A stretch of DNA of 64,000 nt, taken from contig JBBDJH010000004.1 of the NCBI GenBank assembly GCA_040879985.1, forward strand, positions 1 to 64,000. Direction: 5' to 3'. Position 1 is the first letter of the stretch, and the number at the start of each line of letters is the position of its first letter. The stretch is from VRUE01 sp040879985. Its GTDB lineage: Bacteria; Actinomycetota; Thermoleophilia; Solirubrobacterales; 70-9. Below are positions 23,724 through 32,345 of this stretch, piece after piece. Below the pieces are notes generated by a model that worked only from the letters and a program-made list of their open reading frames with translations, searched no databases and had not been told where the DNA came from. The translations under genes and the position numbers were made by a program.

Positions 23724-24773
23724 TCAGCCGGCCGACGAGCCGCCGGGCACGCCCGGCACGCCCAGACCTTCGAACAGTTCGCCGAGGCCTTCGCCGCCGC
23801 CTTCGCCCTGCAGCAGGCCGAGCAGTTCGATCGGGTTGACGCCCAGTTTGAGGAACAGTTTGCTCAGCGGCCTGGCGTTTTCAGGCGCCGAGATCTGCTG
23901 CTCCTCGTTGACCCCGGTCAGTTTCAGGTCGATGTCGAGGTCGACTTTGCTCGGGCCGCTGCCGCCCTTCTGCGGCTCGATCGTGAGCTGCATCGAGATC
24001 TGCCGGACGATGTCGTCGTCGCCGACGTAGACGTCGACCCGGGCGGATTTGACCGAGTTGCCGACTTCCTCCTTGGCGCTTTCGATTTCCGCTGCGGAGG
24101 GCAGCGGGCCGGCGGCGGCGAGCTGCGTACGGCAGGCCTGGCTTTCGACCACTTCCAGCACCGCGTCGATCGCCGCGGAGACCTCGAGCTCGCCGCTGAC
24201 CTTGGTCGTGCTCTCGCCGCCGACCTCGGCGGCGCCTTCGTTGGCGCCGTCGGCGAGGAAGTCGCCGACCTTCAACTTGCCGAATTCTTCCTGGCAGGCG
24301 GCGGCGCCGGCCGAGCCGCTTTCGGCGCCGCCTTCGCGCTGCGCCTGTTTGAGCGTCTGTTCGACGAAGCTGAAGGTCGTCGGGTCGACTTCGTACTCGA
24401 TCCCTTCGTAGTTGACGTAGGCGCTGTTGGGGAGCAGCACGATGCCGCCCTCGAAGTCGACTTTCTCACCTTCGTAGGTCCCGTCCGCTTTCGCCGTCAT
24501 GTCGGCCTGCGGCAGGCTGCCCTGCCCTTCGCCCTGGAAGGGGCCGGAGAGGCTGACTTCGACGTTGCCGCCTTCGTTGCCCGGCGCGGCGAGCGCCAGC
24601 GTCAGGTCGATCGCGCCGCTCTCGATCCCCTGCAGGGTCGCTTCGTCGAGGACCGTCTGCGGGCTCTCGCCGCTCTTGTCGCTGCTGTCCCCGCCGCAGG
24701 CGGCCAGCAAGAGGCTGGTCGCGACCAGGGCGGCGACGGCGGCGATCACGTAGGGGAAACGAAGTCGGCTCAA
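23724..24773 (-). CDS. Secreted lipoprotein, LppX/LprG-like
   Basis: A 349-residue protein with a lipoprotein signal: a hydrophobic stretch and lipobox SLLLAACGGDSS, so Cys ~26 should be lipidated. The remainder alternates DG-type turns and amphipathic strands (YEGEKVDFEGGIVLLPNSAY; ARVDVYVGDDDIVRQISMQL), resembling lipid-binding lipoproteins of the LprG type. The C-terminal part is very Gly/Glu-rich. The start is TTG at 24773. It lies upstream of the cation exchanger on the same strand and may be co-transcribed. Ligand unknown. Confidence 0.7.
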   Translation of the reverse strand: MSRLRFPYVIAAVAALVATSLLLAACGGDSSDKSGESPQTVLDEATLQGIESGAIDLTLALAAPGNEGGNVEVSLSGPFQGEGQGSLPQADMTAKADGTYEGEKVDFEGGIVLLPNSAYVNYEGIEYEVDPTTFSFVEQTLKQAQREGGAESGSAGAAACQEEFGKLKVGDFLADGANEGAAEVGGESTTKVSGELEVSAAIDAVLEVVESQACRTQLAAAGPLPSAAEIESAKEEVGNSVKSARVDVYVGDDDIVRQISMQLTIEPQKGGSGPSKVDLDIDLKLTGVNEEQQISAPENARPLSKLFLKLGVNPIELLGLLQGEGGGEGLGELFEGLGVPGVPGGSSAG

Positions 24774-24857
24774 GGCGGGGGCCTCCTGGAAGGTCGAGGA
24801 TGCGGTTGCGGGATGGTAAGGCTAGTACGGCGCGCGCGCCGGTCTCTCGGCGGTTGC

Positions 24858-25097
24858 TTATCTCGACATGCGCTCCAGCTGCGGCGGCGTGCCCTCGGTG
24901 ATGTTGAGCGCCAGCGGGAAGAGGAAGGCGCCGAGGAAGATCAGCACGATGCCGGCAGCGACCAGCCAGCGCAGCGCGGTGAGGTGGCCGAGGATGCCGA
25001 CGACGAAGCCGATCAGGACCAGGGCGACGTAGGCGCCGGGGCCGCGCGGCAGCAGGGCGGCGAGGGAGAGGGCGAGGTCGGGGTCGAGGTCGAGCAC
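24858..25097 (-). CDS. Small two-helix membrane protein
   Basis: A 79-residue protein with two hydrophobic segments (AYVALVLIGFVVGILGHLTA and LVAAGIVLIFLGAFLFPLAL). GTG start at 25097. It diverges from the MoxR gene with a 22-nt gap. No family is recognised; it is supported mainly by its membrane pattern and the lack of any other gene in the space. Confidence 0.5.
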   Translation of the reverse strand: MLDLDPDLALSLAALLPRGPGAYVALVLIGFVVGILGHLTALRWLVAAGIVLIFLGAFLFPLALNITEGTPPQLERMSR

Positions 25098-25119
25098 CGG
25101 GGCGGATTATCATCGCCCG

Positions 25120-26010
25120 ATGGCCGAGGCGCAGACTCCCGCTTCCGTGAGCGAGACCAAGCAGGCGCTCGCGGCCGCCTCCTACCTCGCCGACGAGCCG
25201 GCGGCGCTGGTCTCCTACCTCGCCCAGCGGCTCGGCAAGCCGATCCTGGTCGAGGGCCCGGCGGGGGTCGGCAAGACCGAGCTGGCCAAGGCGCTCGCGC
25301 GGGCCAGCGGCCGCGAGCTGATCCGCCTGCAGTGCTACGAGGGCCTCGACGAGGCCAAGGCGCTCTACGAGTGGAACTACCGCAAGCAGCTGCTGCGCAT
25401 CCAGGCCGGCGGCGAGGACGGCTGGGAGGACGTCCACGGCGACATCTTCAGCGACGAGTTCCTGCTCGAGCGGCCGCTGATGCAGGCGATCGCCAGCCCC
25501 GAGCCGGTCGTGCTGCTGATTGACGAGATCGACAAGACCGACCAGGAGTTCGAGGCGATGCTGCTCGAGCTGCTCTCCGACTTCCAGATCACGATCCCCG
25601 AGCTGGGCCAGGTCGCGGCGAGCTCGATGCCTATCGTCGTGCTGACCTCGAACAACTCGCGCGAGCTGACCGAGGCGCTGAAGCGCCGCTGCCTCTACCT
25701 CTGGCTCGACTACCCGGACCTCGAGCGCGAGCTGGAGATCGTCCACCTGCACGCGCCGGAGCTGCCGGAGACGCTGGCGCGGCGGATGGTCGAGGTGGTG
25801 CGGATGGTGCGCGACCTGGACCTCAAGAAGCCGCCCTCGATCGCCGAGACGATCGACTGGGCGCGGACGCTGCTGCTGATCGGCGCCGAGGACATCGACC
25901 GCGAGACCTTCGAGCAGTCGATGTCGATCATCGTCAAGCACCGCACCGACATCGACCTCGTCGCCGAGCGGGTCGGGATGAAGCTCGCGGCGCCGACCCA
26001 GGCGGGGTGA
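25120..26010 (+). CDS. MoxR-family AAA+ ATPase (CoxD-like)
   Basis: A 296-residue AAA+ ATPase. Walker A is VEGPAGVGKTELAKALA, Walker B VVLLIDEIDKTDQEFEAMLL, sensor 1 PIVVLTSNNSRELTEALKRR. MoxR ATPases act as chaperones for metal-cofactor insertion or complex assembly together with a VWA protein. The stop overlaps the start of the VWA gene by 4 nt (GTGA), so translation is coupled. No carbon monoxide dehydrogenase genes are in the window, so the client is unknown. Confidence 0.9.
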   Translation: MAEAQTPASVSETKQALAAASYLADEPAALVSYLAQRLGKPILVEGPAGVGKTELAKALARASGRELIRLQCYEGLDEAKALYEWNYRKQLLRIQAGGEDGWEDVHGDIFSDEFLLERPLMQAIASPEPVVLLIDEIDKTDQEFEAMLLELLSDFQITIPELGQVAASSMPIVVLTSNNSRELTEALKRRCLYLWLDYPDLERELEIVHLHAPELPETLARRMVEVVRMVRDLDLKKPPSIAETIDWARTLLLIGAEDIDRETFEQSMSIIVKHRTDIDLVAERVGMKLAAPTQAG

Positions 26011-27428
26011 GCCCGACGGCGGCCTCGCCCTACGGGCCGCGAGCCGAGGCCGGCCCGCCCGGGCTGGCCGCGCAGCTGCTCGGCTTCTGCGAGGAGCTGC
26101 GCGGCGAGGGGGTGGCGGTCGGCACCTCGGAGATCCTCGACGCCTTCGCCGCGCTCGAGCAGGTGCCCTGGGAGTCGCGCGACGACTTCCGCGAGGCGCT
26201 GGCGGCGACGATCGCCAAGTCGCAGGAGGACCGCCGGGTGTTCGAGCTGCTCTTCGAGCGCTGGTTCTTCCGCGCCGCCGAGGCGGAGGCGATCGGGCGC
26301 GAGGCCGGCGAGGTCGAGCGGCGCCACGAGGGCGCCGAGCGGCTCGACATCGACGAGCTGCGCGAGCAGATCCGCGCGGCGATCGTCGCCGGCGACGATG
26401 ACCGGATGCGCGACCTGGCGCGGCTGGCGATCGCCGCCTTCGGCCGCCGCGGCGAGGGCTCGGGCGTGGTCGGGGTCGACGTGCAGCGGATCCGCCGCAC
26501 GCTCGAGCTCTCCGCCGGGACGCAGCCGCAGGGGCAGGCGAGCGACGGCGCCGCCGAGCTGCCGCCGATCGAGCGCGAGCAGCTCAACCGCTTCGAGCGC
26601 CACCTGCGCCGCGAGCTCGAGCGCGACCTGATCGAGCGCACCGAGACGCTGCCCCCCGCGCGGCCGCTGGCCGAGCTCGACCGGGCGCTGCCGACCAGCC
26701 CGACGCAGGACCTCGCCGCGGTCCACTGCGCCGTCGCGCAGATGAAGCGCCGCCTGGCGACGCTCGGCCACGAGCAGCGCGGCCGGCGCAAGGCGCGCAG
26801 CGTCGACGTGCGGCGCACGATGCGGGCCTCGCTGGAGACCGGCGGCGTGCCGATGCACCTGCGCTACCGGCCGAAGCGGCCGCGGCGGCCGGAGATCTAC
26901 GTGCTCTGCGACGTCTCGACCAGCGTCACCTCGGCCAGCGTCTTCTTCCTCTCCGTGCTGCACGCCCTGCACGACTCCTTCCGCAAACTGCGCAGCTTCG
27001 TCTTCATCGAGCGGATCAGCGAGGTGACCGAGGTCTTCGAGCACGAGCGCGACTTCCGCGAGATCGCCCGGCGGATCTCCAGCGAGGGCGGCGTCGCCGA
27101 CGTCTCCGGCTACACCGACTACGGCCGCGTCTGGCTCGAGTTCCTGACCGAGATCTCCGACGAGCTCGACCCGCGCTCGACCGTGATCGTGCTCGGCGAC
27201 GCCCGCACCAACGGCCGCGAGCCGCACGCCGAGGTCTTCGCCCAGGTGGCGGAGCGGGCCGGCCGGCTCTTCTGGCTCAATCCCGAGCCGCGCCTGTACT
27301 GGAACTACGGCGACTCGGTGATGGCCGCCTACGAGCGCCACTGCGACGGCGCCTTCGAGTGCTGGACCACCCGCCACCTGGAGAACTTCGTCAACGTCGT
27401 CGCCGGCGGCGTCCCGGCGGCGGACTAG
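26007..27428 (+). CDS. VWA-domain protein, CoxE-like
   Basis: A 473-residue protein. A helical N-terminal half with many Arg/Glu (residues 1-290) is followed by a von Willebrand factor A domain with a MIDAS motif of the D-x-S-x-S type (VLCDVSTSVTSAS) and later Asp in VIVLGDARTNGREPH. It is the usual partner of MoxR ATPases. Start GTG overlaps the MoxR stop by 4 nt. The two should work together in maturation of an enzyme not encoded here. Confidence 0.88.
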   Translation: MSPTAASPYGPRAEAGPPGLAAQLLGFCEELRGEGVAVGTSEILDAFAALEQVPWESRDDFREALAATIAKSQEDRRVFELLFERWFFRAAEAEAIGREAGEVERRHEGAERLDIDELREQIRAAIVAGDDDRMRDLARLAIAAFGRRGEGSGVVGVDVQRIRRTLELSAGTQPQGQASDGAAELPPIEREQLNRFERHLRRELERDLIERTETLPPARPLAELDRALPTSPTQDLAAVHCAVAQMKRRLATLGHEQRGRRKARSVDVRRTMRASLETGGVPMHLRYRPKRPRRPEIYVLCDVSTSVTSASVFFLSVLHALHDSFRKLRSFVFIERISEVTEVFEHERDFREIARRISSEGGVADVSGYTDYGRVWLEFLTEISDELDPRSTVIVLGDARTNGREPHAEVFAQVAERAGRLFWLNPEPRLYWNYGDSVMAAYERHCDGAFECWTTRHLENFVNVVAGGVPAAD

Positions 27429-27437
27429 CCTGCGGGC

Positions 27438-28370
27438 GTGCTCGAAGGATCGGGGACGAGGCTCGTTCGGCGGATTCCCGCAACGGCGGATCGCTCGCGG
27501 TTGCTCGGAGCGGCCCTCTCGTTCGGATTGGCGGCCGTTCTGCTCGGCGCCCCGGCCGCGTCGGCCAAATTCAGCGTCTTCCCGACCACCCTGGAGGCGC
27601 GGGCGAAGCCGGGCACGGTCGCCTCCGGCGTCTTCAACGTGCGCATGGAAGGGGAATCCGCGCGCAGGTTCGTGGTCGGCGCGCAGGACCTCGTCCCCCA
27701 GCCCGACGGGTCGCTCGCCGTGGCGAGGCAAAGCGGCTCCCCGTTCTCGGCCTCCCGTTGGGTGTCGCTGACGCCGTCGCGGTTCCCCGGCCTGCCCAGC
27801 CGGGTGCAGCCGGTCGAGTACGCGGTCAGGGTCCCGCCCAGGGCCGAGCCGGGCGACCACCTGGCCTCACTCACGGTCACCCGCCTGCCCCGCGGCGGCG
27901 CCTCGACCACCGTGCCGGCGCAGGCCGTCTCCGTTCGCCTGCGGCTGCGGGTCGCGGGGCGGATCGAGCGCTCGGCTCGGGTCGCCGCGCTGGATGCGCC
28001 GAGGATCGCCGCCGGCAACCCTGTGAGCGTCGTGGCCGAGGTGGTCAATACGGGAAACGTGAGACTGGACTTCGACCGTGCGGCAAGCGGCTTGCTGACC
28101 ATCCTCGACGGCTCCGAGCGCGAGGCGAGGCTGAGCTTCGCCGGGACGGTGTATCCGGGCCAGCGTCGTCCGTTCGAGCTCTCCTGGGACCAGGCCCCGC
28201 TCTTCGGCGACTTCCACGCGGTGGCGACGGTCGACGCCGGAAACGGCAAGCGGGTGCGGGACTCGGCTTCGATCCTCGTGCTTCCCTGGCGGCAGATCGG
28301 CGCCCTGCTCCTGATCGCGCTGGCGGCGATCGTCCTCCTCGTCGGTCGCTCGCGGCGCCTCTACCCCTGA
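27438..28370 (+). CDS. Exported surface protein, DUF916/WxL-interacting-like
   Basis: A 310-residue exported protein. A signal peptide (ends ~residue 43, ASAKFSVFPTTLEARA) is followed by an Ig-like domain with FNVRMEGESARRFVV, a linker domain, a second sandwich region (VVAEVVNTGNVRLDFDRA) and a C-terminal transmembrane helix (IGALLLIALAAIVLLVG) with a basic end. The organisation matches DUF916-type proteins that bind WxL-like surface proteins. GTG start at 27438. It converges on the other two genes of the surface cluster. Confidence 0.6.
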   Translation: MLEGSGTRLVRRIPATADRSRLLGAALSFGLAAVLLGAPAASAKFSVFPTTLEARAKPGTVASGVFNVRMEGESARRFVVGAQDLVPQPDGSLAVARQSGSPFSASRWVSLTPSRFPGLPSRVQPVEYAVRVPPRAEPGDHLASLTVTRLPRGGASTTVPAQAVSVRLRLRVAGRIERSARVAALDAPRIAAGNPVSVVAEVVNTGNVRLDFDRAASGLLTILDGSEREARLSFAGTVYPGQRRPFELSWDQAPLFGDFHAVATVDAGNGKRVRDSASILVLPWRQIGALLLIALAAIVLLVGRSRRLYP

Positions 28371-28397
28371 GGCGGCGGCAAAGCGACCGGCAACGGG

Positions 28398-29237
28398 TCA
28401 GGGCAGGCTGACGCTGACCTTCGACGGCCCGCCGACCCGGGGCTCGAACTCGAGCGCAAGCTCCTCGGTTTTGGCCGGCACCAGGAAGCCGAGGCGCACC
28501 TCGGCGCTCGCGCCGGCAGGCAGCGACCCGCTGCGGGCAAGCGAGGCGGGGCCGACGGTTCCCTGCTGGTCCGGGTAGTAGAGCGCGCCGCGGCCGTCGG
28601 CGAGCCGGAAGGACAGCTCGGCCGGGTCGAAGCCCTTCGTCGTCGCCGTCGCCTCGACTACCACGGGGTACCACTCTCTTACCGTATCCGGTGGAGCCGG
28701 GAAGGCGGCGGCCCATGCGGCGCCGGCGGCGGGTGCGACGTCGAAGCTCGCGCCGCCGGCCTCGAAGGCCACCCCTGAGGGCTGCCTGCGGATCGCCAGG
28801 TCGGGGACCGGCCCCGCGCGCACGCCGGCGTCGGCGGCGGGTGAGATTTCGGCCTGCCGATCTTCATGCCCCGTGATCGAGAGGCTGATGACCAAGATCG
28901 CCGCGACGATCAGGACGGCGGCGGCGAGCGCCGGCCCGATGCCGATCTCGTCGCGAAGCTTCCACCACCAGGCGCTCGGGGTCTCGGCCAGGCTTGGCGG
29001 CAGCGGCAGGTGTTCCTGCCGGTAGCGCTCGAATCCGGCGCCGGCGAGGAAGCCGACGACCACCGCGGCCGCCCCCCATCCTGGCGGCAGCAACAGCACG
29101 ACGCCCACAACCGCGGCGCAGAGCGCGACGAAGGTCCGCAGAGGTCGAAGCGGCCCCCCGCCGAGAAGGGCCGCTTCATCCCCATCCGCCGACTCAGTCG
29201 GCGTTGGAGGCCACGAAGGTGACGACGCCACCGTCAT
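28398..29237 (-). CDS. Membrane-anchored protein with exported DUF4352-like domain
   Basis: A 279-residue protein with two hydrophobic segments near residues 32-70, a third near 105-125 (ALAAAVLIVAAILVISLSI) and an exported C-terminal domain (WYPVVVEATATTKGFDPAEL; FLVPAKTEELALEFEP) resembling DUF4352. The start is uncertain: ATG 29237 or GTG 29246 would overlap the upstream gene's end by 44-53 nt, which suggests translational coupling. It forms an operon with the gene at 29194. Confidence 0.55.
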   Translation of the reverse strand: MTVASSPSWPPTPTESADGDEAALLGGGPLRPLRTFVALCAAVVGVVLLLPPGWGAAAVVVGFLAGAGFERYRQEHLPLPPSLAETPSAWWWKLRDEIGIGPALAAAVLIVAAILVISLSITGHEDRQAEISPAADAGVRAGPVPDLAIRRQPSGVAFEAGGASFDVAPAAGAAWAAAFPAPPDTVREWYPVVVEATATTKGFDPAELSFRLADGRGALYYPDQQGTVGPASLARSGSLPAGASAEVRLGFLVPAKTEELALEFEPRVGGPSKVSVSLP

Positions 29238-29757
29238 AGGTACCACCGCGCGCCGAGCTGGGCACGTCGAGCGTGTATCTGTAGCTGAACGAGTTGGTTT
29301 CGGCCGGGGCCGCGCTGACCAGGCTTCGCGACTGATCGAGGCTGCAGACGGGTTCGGCTTCCGCTCCGCAGCTGGTCGTCGAGCCGGCCGGGGATTCGGT
29401 CACCGTCGCCGCGAAGTTGCTGGCGGCGAGATCCACTTCCTCGGCTGAGTTGTTGGGCGCCGTGGTCATGCTCGAGGCGACGTTCCAGGCCGCGTTCGAG
29501 GTGACACAGCCGGTGAACGTGGTGCTTTCGCTGGAGCCGCCGGCGCTGAGCGTGCCGAAGTCGAAGGCACTCATGTCCTGGGTGCATTCGCCGGCCGAGC
29601 CCCACGAGATCGTGCTCGCCACGGTGGCCGAGACGCCCTGGGTCTGTTCGGCGGTCGCGGCTCGCGTCGACTGGCTCGCGGAGAGCCAGAGGGCGAGAGC
29701 CGTGACGATAAACGCAGCGGCCACGGCCGTGCGCAAGAGTTGCATTCGCGCTTCCAT
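29194..29757 (-). CDS. Exported WxL-like beta-sandwich surface protein
   Basis: A 187-residue protein with a signal peptide (TAVAAAFIVTALALWLSASQ) and one exported domain. It contains SAFDFGTLSAGGSSESTTFT and the ending GGTYDGGVVTFVASNAD, which resembles WxL-type or Csp-like surface domains. Two Cys pairs could form disulfides. A GGGAG site precedes ATG 29757. The 204-nt space upstream (29758-29961) holds a perfect hairpin, CCAGCCGC-CATC-GCGGCTGG (29775-29794), in the predicted leader and no gene. Confidence 0.6.
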   Translation of the reverse strand: MEARMQLLRTAVAAAFIVTALALWLSASQSTRAATAEQTQGVSATVASTISWGSAGECTQDMSAFDFGTLSAGGSSESTTFTGCVTSNAAWNVASSMTTAPNNSAEEVDLAASNFAATVTESPAGSTTSCGAEAEPVCSLDQSRSLVSAAPAETNSFSYRYTLDVPSSARGGTYDGGVVTFVASNAD

Positions 29758-29961
29758 ATCTTTTTCTCCCAGCTCCAGCCGCCATCGCGGCTGGATGGTT
29801 GAGTTGGGCCCTACCCCACCCCTATCGACGCTGTGGGCTTCTGGTTAGAACGGCCGGACGGACGTTCGATCCCGCTTCGTACGGCTACGCGGCAAGCGCC
29901 GGGGCGAGATCCTTGGCAGATGGCTGCAGCGCGGCATGCCGCTGGTTCTTGGCTCGCAGGC

Positions 29962-30417
29962 CTAGCGCGGGGCCCAGGCGTCGGCGGAGCCGGATAGCTC
30001 GGCGACGATCGGCGGCAGGTCGCCGCTGACCAGTTCGGCCAGGGTGACGTGCTCGAGCACGGCGCGGAGGTTGGCGCGGACGGCGATCCAGACCTCCTGC
30101 AGGTGCTCGGCGTGGCCGCGGTACTCGATCGACTCCGGCGGGGCCGACTGGACGTGGGCGATCGGCCCCTCGACCGCGCGGACGATGTCGGCGATCGTGA
30201 TCGCGTCGGCCGGCTTGGCCAGCCAGTAACCGCCCTTGGCCCCCCGCCGAGCCCGCACGATCCCATGATGCTTCAACTCCAAGAGAATGTGCTCGAGAAA
30301 CTGCAGAGGAATGTCCTGCGCCTCCGCCAGCCGCTCGCCCTTGATCGGACCATCCTTCTCAGCCGCCAACTCAGCGGCCGCCCGCACTGCGTAGTCGGCC
30401 TTGGCGGAAACCCTCAC
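29962..30417 (-). CDS. Rrf2-family transcriptional regulator without Fe-S cysteines
   Basis: A 151-residue winged-helix protein. AKADYAVRAAAELA is the conserved Rrf2 opening, then AEAQDIPLQFLEHILLELKH as the HTH and ARRGAKGGYWLAKP as the wing. The region that carries three Cys in IscR-type members contains no Cys, so it should sense a ligand or protein (as CymR does) rather than bind an Fe-S cluster. GTG at 30417 is chosen from the domain start. It lies next to a TauE-like exporter, so a link to sulfur metabolism is plausible. Confidence 0.8.
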   Translation of the reverse strand: MRVSAKADYAVRAAAELAAEKDGPIKGERLAEAQDIPLQFLEHILLELKHHGIVRARRGAKGGYWLAKPADAITIADIVRAVEGPIAHVQSAPPESIEYRGHAEHLQEVWIAVRANLRAVLEHVTLAELVSGDLPPIVAELSGSADAWAPR

Positions 30418-30440
30418 GAGAGAAGGATATCTGCCGCTGA

Positions 30441-30568
30441 CAGTGGGTGGCGGGGCGTGTCCGGGCGGACGCGGCGTCCTGTTTTTCGCCCCGCCGACAA
30501 CCTCGGACGGGTAATTGCCCCCAGGCGAAAAACCCAGCGCCCGCCCGGACACCCCCCGCCGCCCACCA
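30441..30568. repeat. Family C palindromic element, copy 1
   Basis: The outer arms 30441-30468 and 30541-30568 pair over 28 bp with four mismatches. The inner conserved half-sites are GCGGCGTCCTGTTTTTCGCC and GGCGAAAAACCCAGCGCC, with ACCTCGGAC between them. It fills the space between the Rrf2 and TauE-like genes. It matches 44712-44830. Confidence 0.85.
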
Positions 30569-30571
30569 CGC

Positions 30572-31519
30572 CTACCCGATCTCCTCGAGCGCCAGCTCGT
30601 CGGAGCGGTCGTGCGGCGGCCCCTCGCCCTGCTTCGCTTCGCGCTCGGCCCGCCGCCTGCCCCACCAGCGCGGGAACCAGATCAGCAGCCCGAGGCCGAC
30701 TCCGGCGACCGCTGCGGCGATCGGCCAGACCATCGGGTCGCCCTCCTGCACGGTGACGATCCCGGCGGCGACGAGGACGACGCCGAGCGCGGTGCGCAGG
30801 AAGCCGGTCGGCGCCCGGGCGGCGAAATGGGCGCCGACGATCACCCCCGGGATCGAGCCGAGCAGGATATTGCCGGCGAGGACGAAGTCGACGTTGCCGC
30901 TGACCCAGTGGGCGATCCCCGCCGCCCAGAGCAGGATCGCCGCGTGGAAGACGTCGGTGCCGACGACTTTCTTCGGCGCCAGGCGGAAGACGGCGATCAG
31001 CAGGATCGCGATCACCGTTCCCGAGCCGGCCGAGGTGATGCCGATGACGAAGCCGGTGACGATGCCGATCGCCACCGCGGCGATCTTGTGGCGGCGCTTG
31101 ATCTCGAAGTCCTCGCGCTCCTCGACCAGGTCGCTGAGGATCAGCGCCCGCGCCAGGGTGATCAGGCCGACCATCAGCAGGGCGCCGCCGAGCAGCGCGT
31201 AGACGAGCGAGTCAAGCCGCTCTTCGCCGATCCGGCTCTGCAGGATCGCGATCGCCCAGACGCCGGCGACCGAGGCCGGCACGCTGCCGGCGGCCAACCA
31301 CATCGAGAGGCCGATGTTGACCGTGCCCATGCGCAGGTGGCGCCAGCCGCCGACGGTCTTGGTTACCGCCGCGTAGAAGATGTCGGTGCCGATCGCGGTC
31401 ACCGGCTTGACCCCGAAGAGGAGGATCAGCAGCGGCGTCATCAGGGTGCCGCCGCCCATGCCGGTCATACCGACCATCGCGCCGATTCCGAAGCCGAAGA
31501 TGATGATTGCCGGGTCCAT
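30572..31519 (-). CDS. TauE/SafE-family sulfite/organosulfonate exporter-like membrane protein
   Basis: A 315-residue membrane protein with about eight hydrophobic segments. The N-terminal GFGIGAMVGMTGMGGGTLMTP and the repeated GFVIGITSAGSGTVIAILL mark the two family half-repeats. It probably exports sulfite, sulfonates or a related anion. It lies directly downstream of the Rrf2 gene's promoter side, separated from it by element C1, and diverges from the ABC importer at 31593. Confidence 0.85.
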   Translation of the reverse strand: MDPAIIIFGFGIGAMVGMTGMGGGTLMTPLLILLFGVKPVTAIGTDIFYAAVTKTVGGWRHLRMGTVNIGLSMWLAAGSVPASVAGVWAIAILQSRIGEERLDSLVYALLGGALLMVGLITLARALILSDLVEEREDFEIKRRHKIAAVAIGIVTGFVIGITSAGSGTVIAILLIAVFRLAPKKVVGTDVFHAAILLWAAGIAHWVSGNVDFVLAGNILLGSIPGVIVGAHFAARAPTGFLRTALGVVLVAAGIVTVQEGDPMVWPIAAAVAGVGLGLLIWFPRWWGRRRAEREAKQGEGPPHDRSDELALEEIG

Positions 31520-31592
31520 GGTGGGCTGCGCGAACTGGTTATCGACTTTCTTGACCTTCTAAGTCAGAAGCGCGCAGTGCGGCAGGATACCA

Positions 31593-32345
31593 ATGGTGCT
31601 CTCGGTCCGCGCCATTTCCCATGCCTACGGCGAGCTGGAGGCAATCGAGCGCCTCGACCTCGAGCTTCCCGCGCACGGCGTGCTCGGCCTGGTGGGTCCT
31701 TCGGGGTGCGGCAAGTCGACCCTGCTTGAGCTGATCGCCGGCCTGCGCCAACCGAGCGCCGGCGAGATCGAGGTCGGCGGCGCCGGCGCGCCCGCCGAGC
31801 GGCTCGCCCGCTGCGCCTTCATGCCGCAGCGCGACATGCTGCTGCCCTGGCTCGCCGCGATCGACAACGCGGCGCTGGCCCTGCGCAACCGCGGCGTCCG
31901 CCGCGCCGCCGCGCGCGCCGAGGCGGGCCGGCTGTTCGAGCAGTTCGGCCTCGCCGGCTTCGAGCGCGCCCGGCCGGCCGAGCTCTCCGGCGGGATGCGC
32001 CAGCGGGTCGCCTTCCTGCGCACGCTCGTCGCCGGCAAGCCGGTGCTGGCCCTCGACGAGCCGTTCGCCGCGCTCGACGCGATTACCCGAGCCGAGATGC
32101 AGGCCTGGCTCGCCGCCGCGCTGGCGACCGACCCGCGCACCGTCGTCCTGGTCAGCCACGACGTCGAGGAGGCGCTCTACCTCTCCGACCGCGTCGTCGT
32201 CCTCTCGGGGCGCCCGGCGCGCGTCGTCACCGAGCTGAGCGCGCCGGCGCCGCGCACGCCCGACCGCGACGCCGCGGTCACCGACCCGGCCTTCGTCGCC
32301 ACCCGCGAGCGCGCCCTCGCCGCCCTGCACAGGGGCTCGCGATGA
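31593..32345 (+). CDS. ABC transporter ATP-binding protein (ThiZ/SsuB-like)
   Basis: A 250-residue ABC ATPase. Walker A is LVGPSGCGKSTLLELI, the Q-loop is in ARCAFMPQRDMLLPW, the signature is LSGGMRQRVAFLRTL and Walker B is PVLALDEPFAALDAI. It energises the permease at 32342, with which it overlaps by 4 nt. The binding protein at 33127 points to pyrimidine thiamine precursors as substrate. The 73-nt upstream space holds no recognisable TPP riboswitch. Confidence 0.9.
   Translation: MVLSVRAISHAYGELEAIERLDLELPAHGVLGLVGPSGCGKSTLLELIAGLRQPSAGEIEVGGAGAPAERLARCAFMPQRDMLLPWLAAIDNAALALRNRGVRRAAARAEAGRLFEQFGLAGFERARPAELSGGMRQRVAFLRTLVAGKPVLALDEPFAALDAITRAEMQAWLAAALATDPRTVVLVSHDVEEALYLSDRVVVLSGRPARVVTELSAPAPRTPDRDAAVTDPAFVATRERALAALHRGSR

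Noticed and set aside
22791..25523. Long plus-strand open frame opposite the cation exchanger and lipoprotein genes
   Set aside because: Composition is typical of an antisense shadow, and the real genes with signal peptides and membrane segments lie on the other strand.
31520..31592. TPP riboswitch upstream of the ThiXYZ-like operon
   Set aside because: The space is too short and lacks the conserved CTGAGA-type core.
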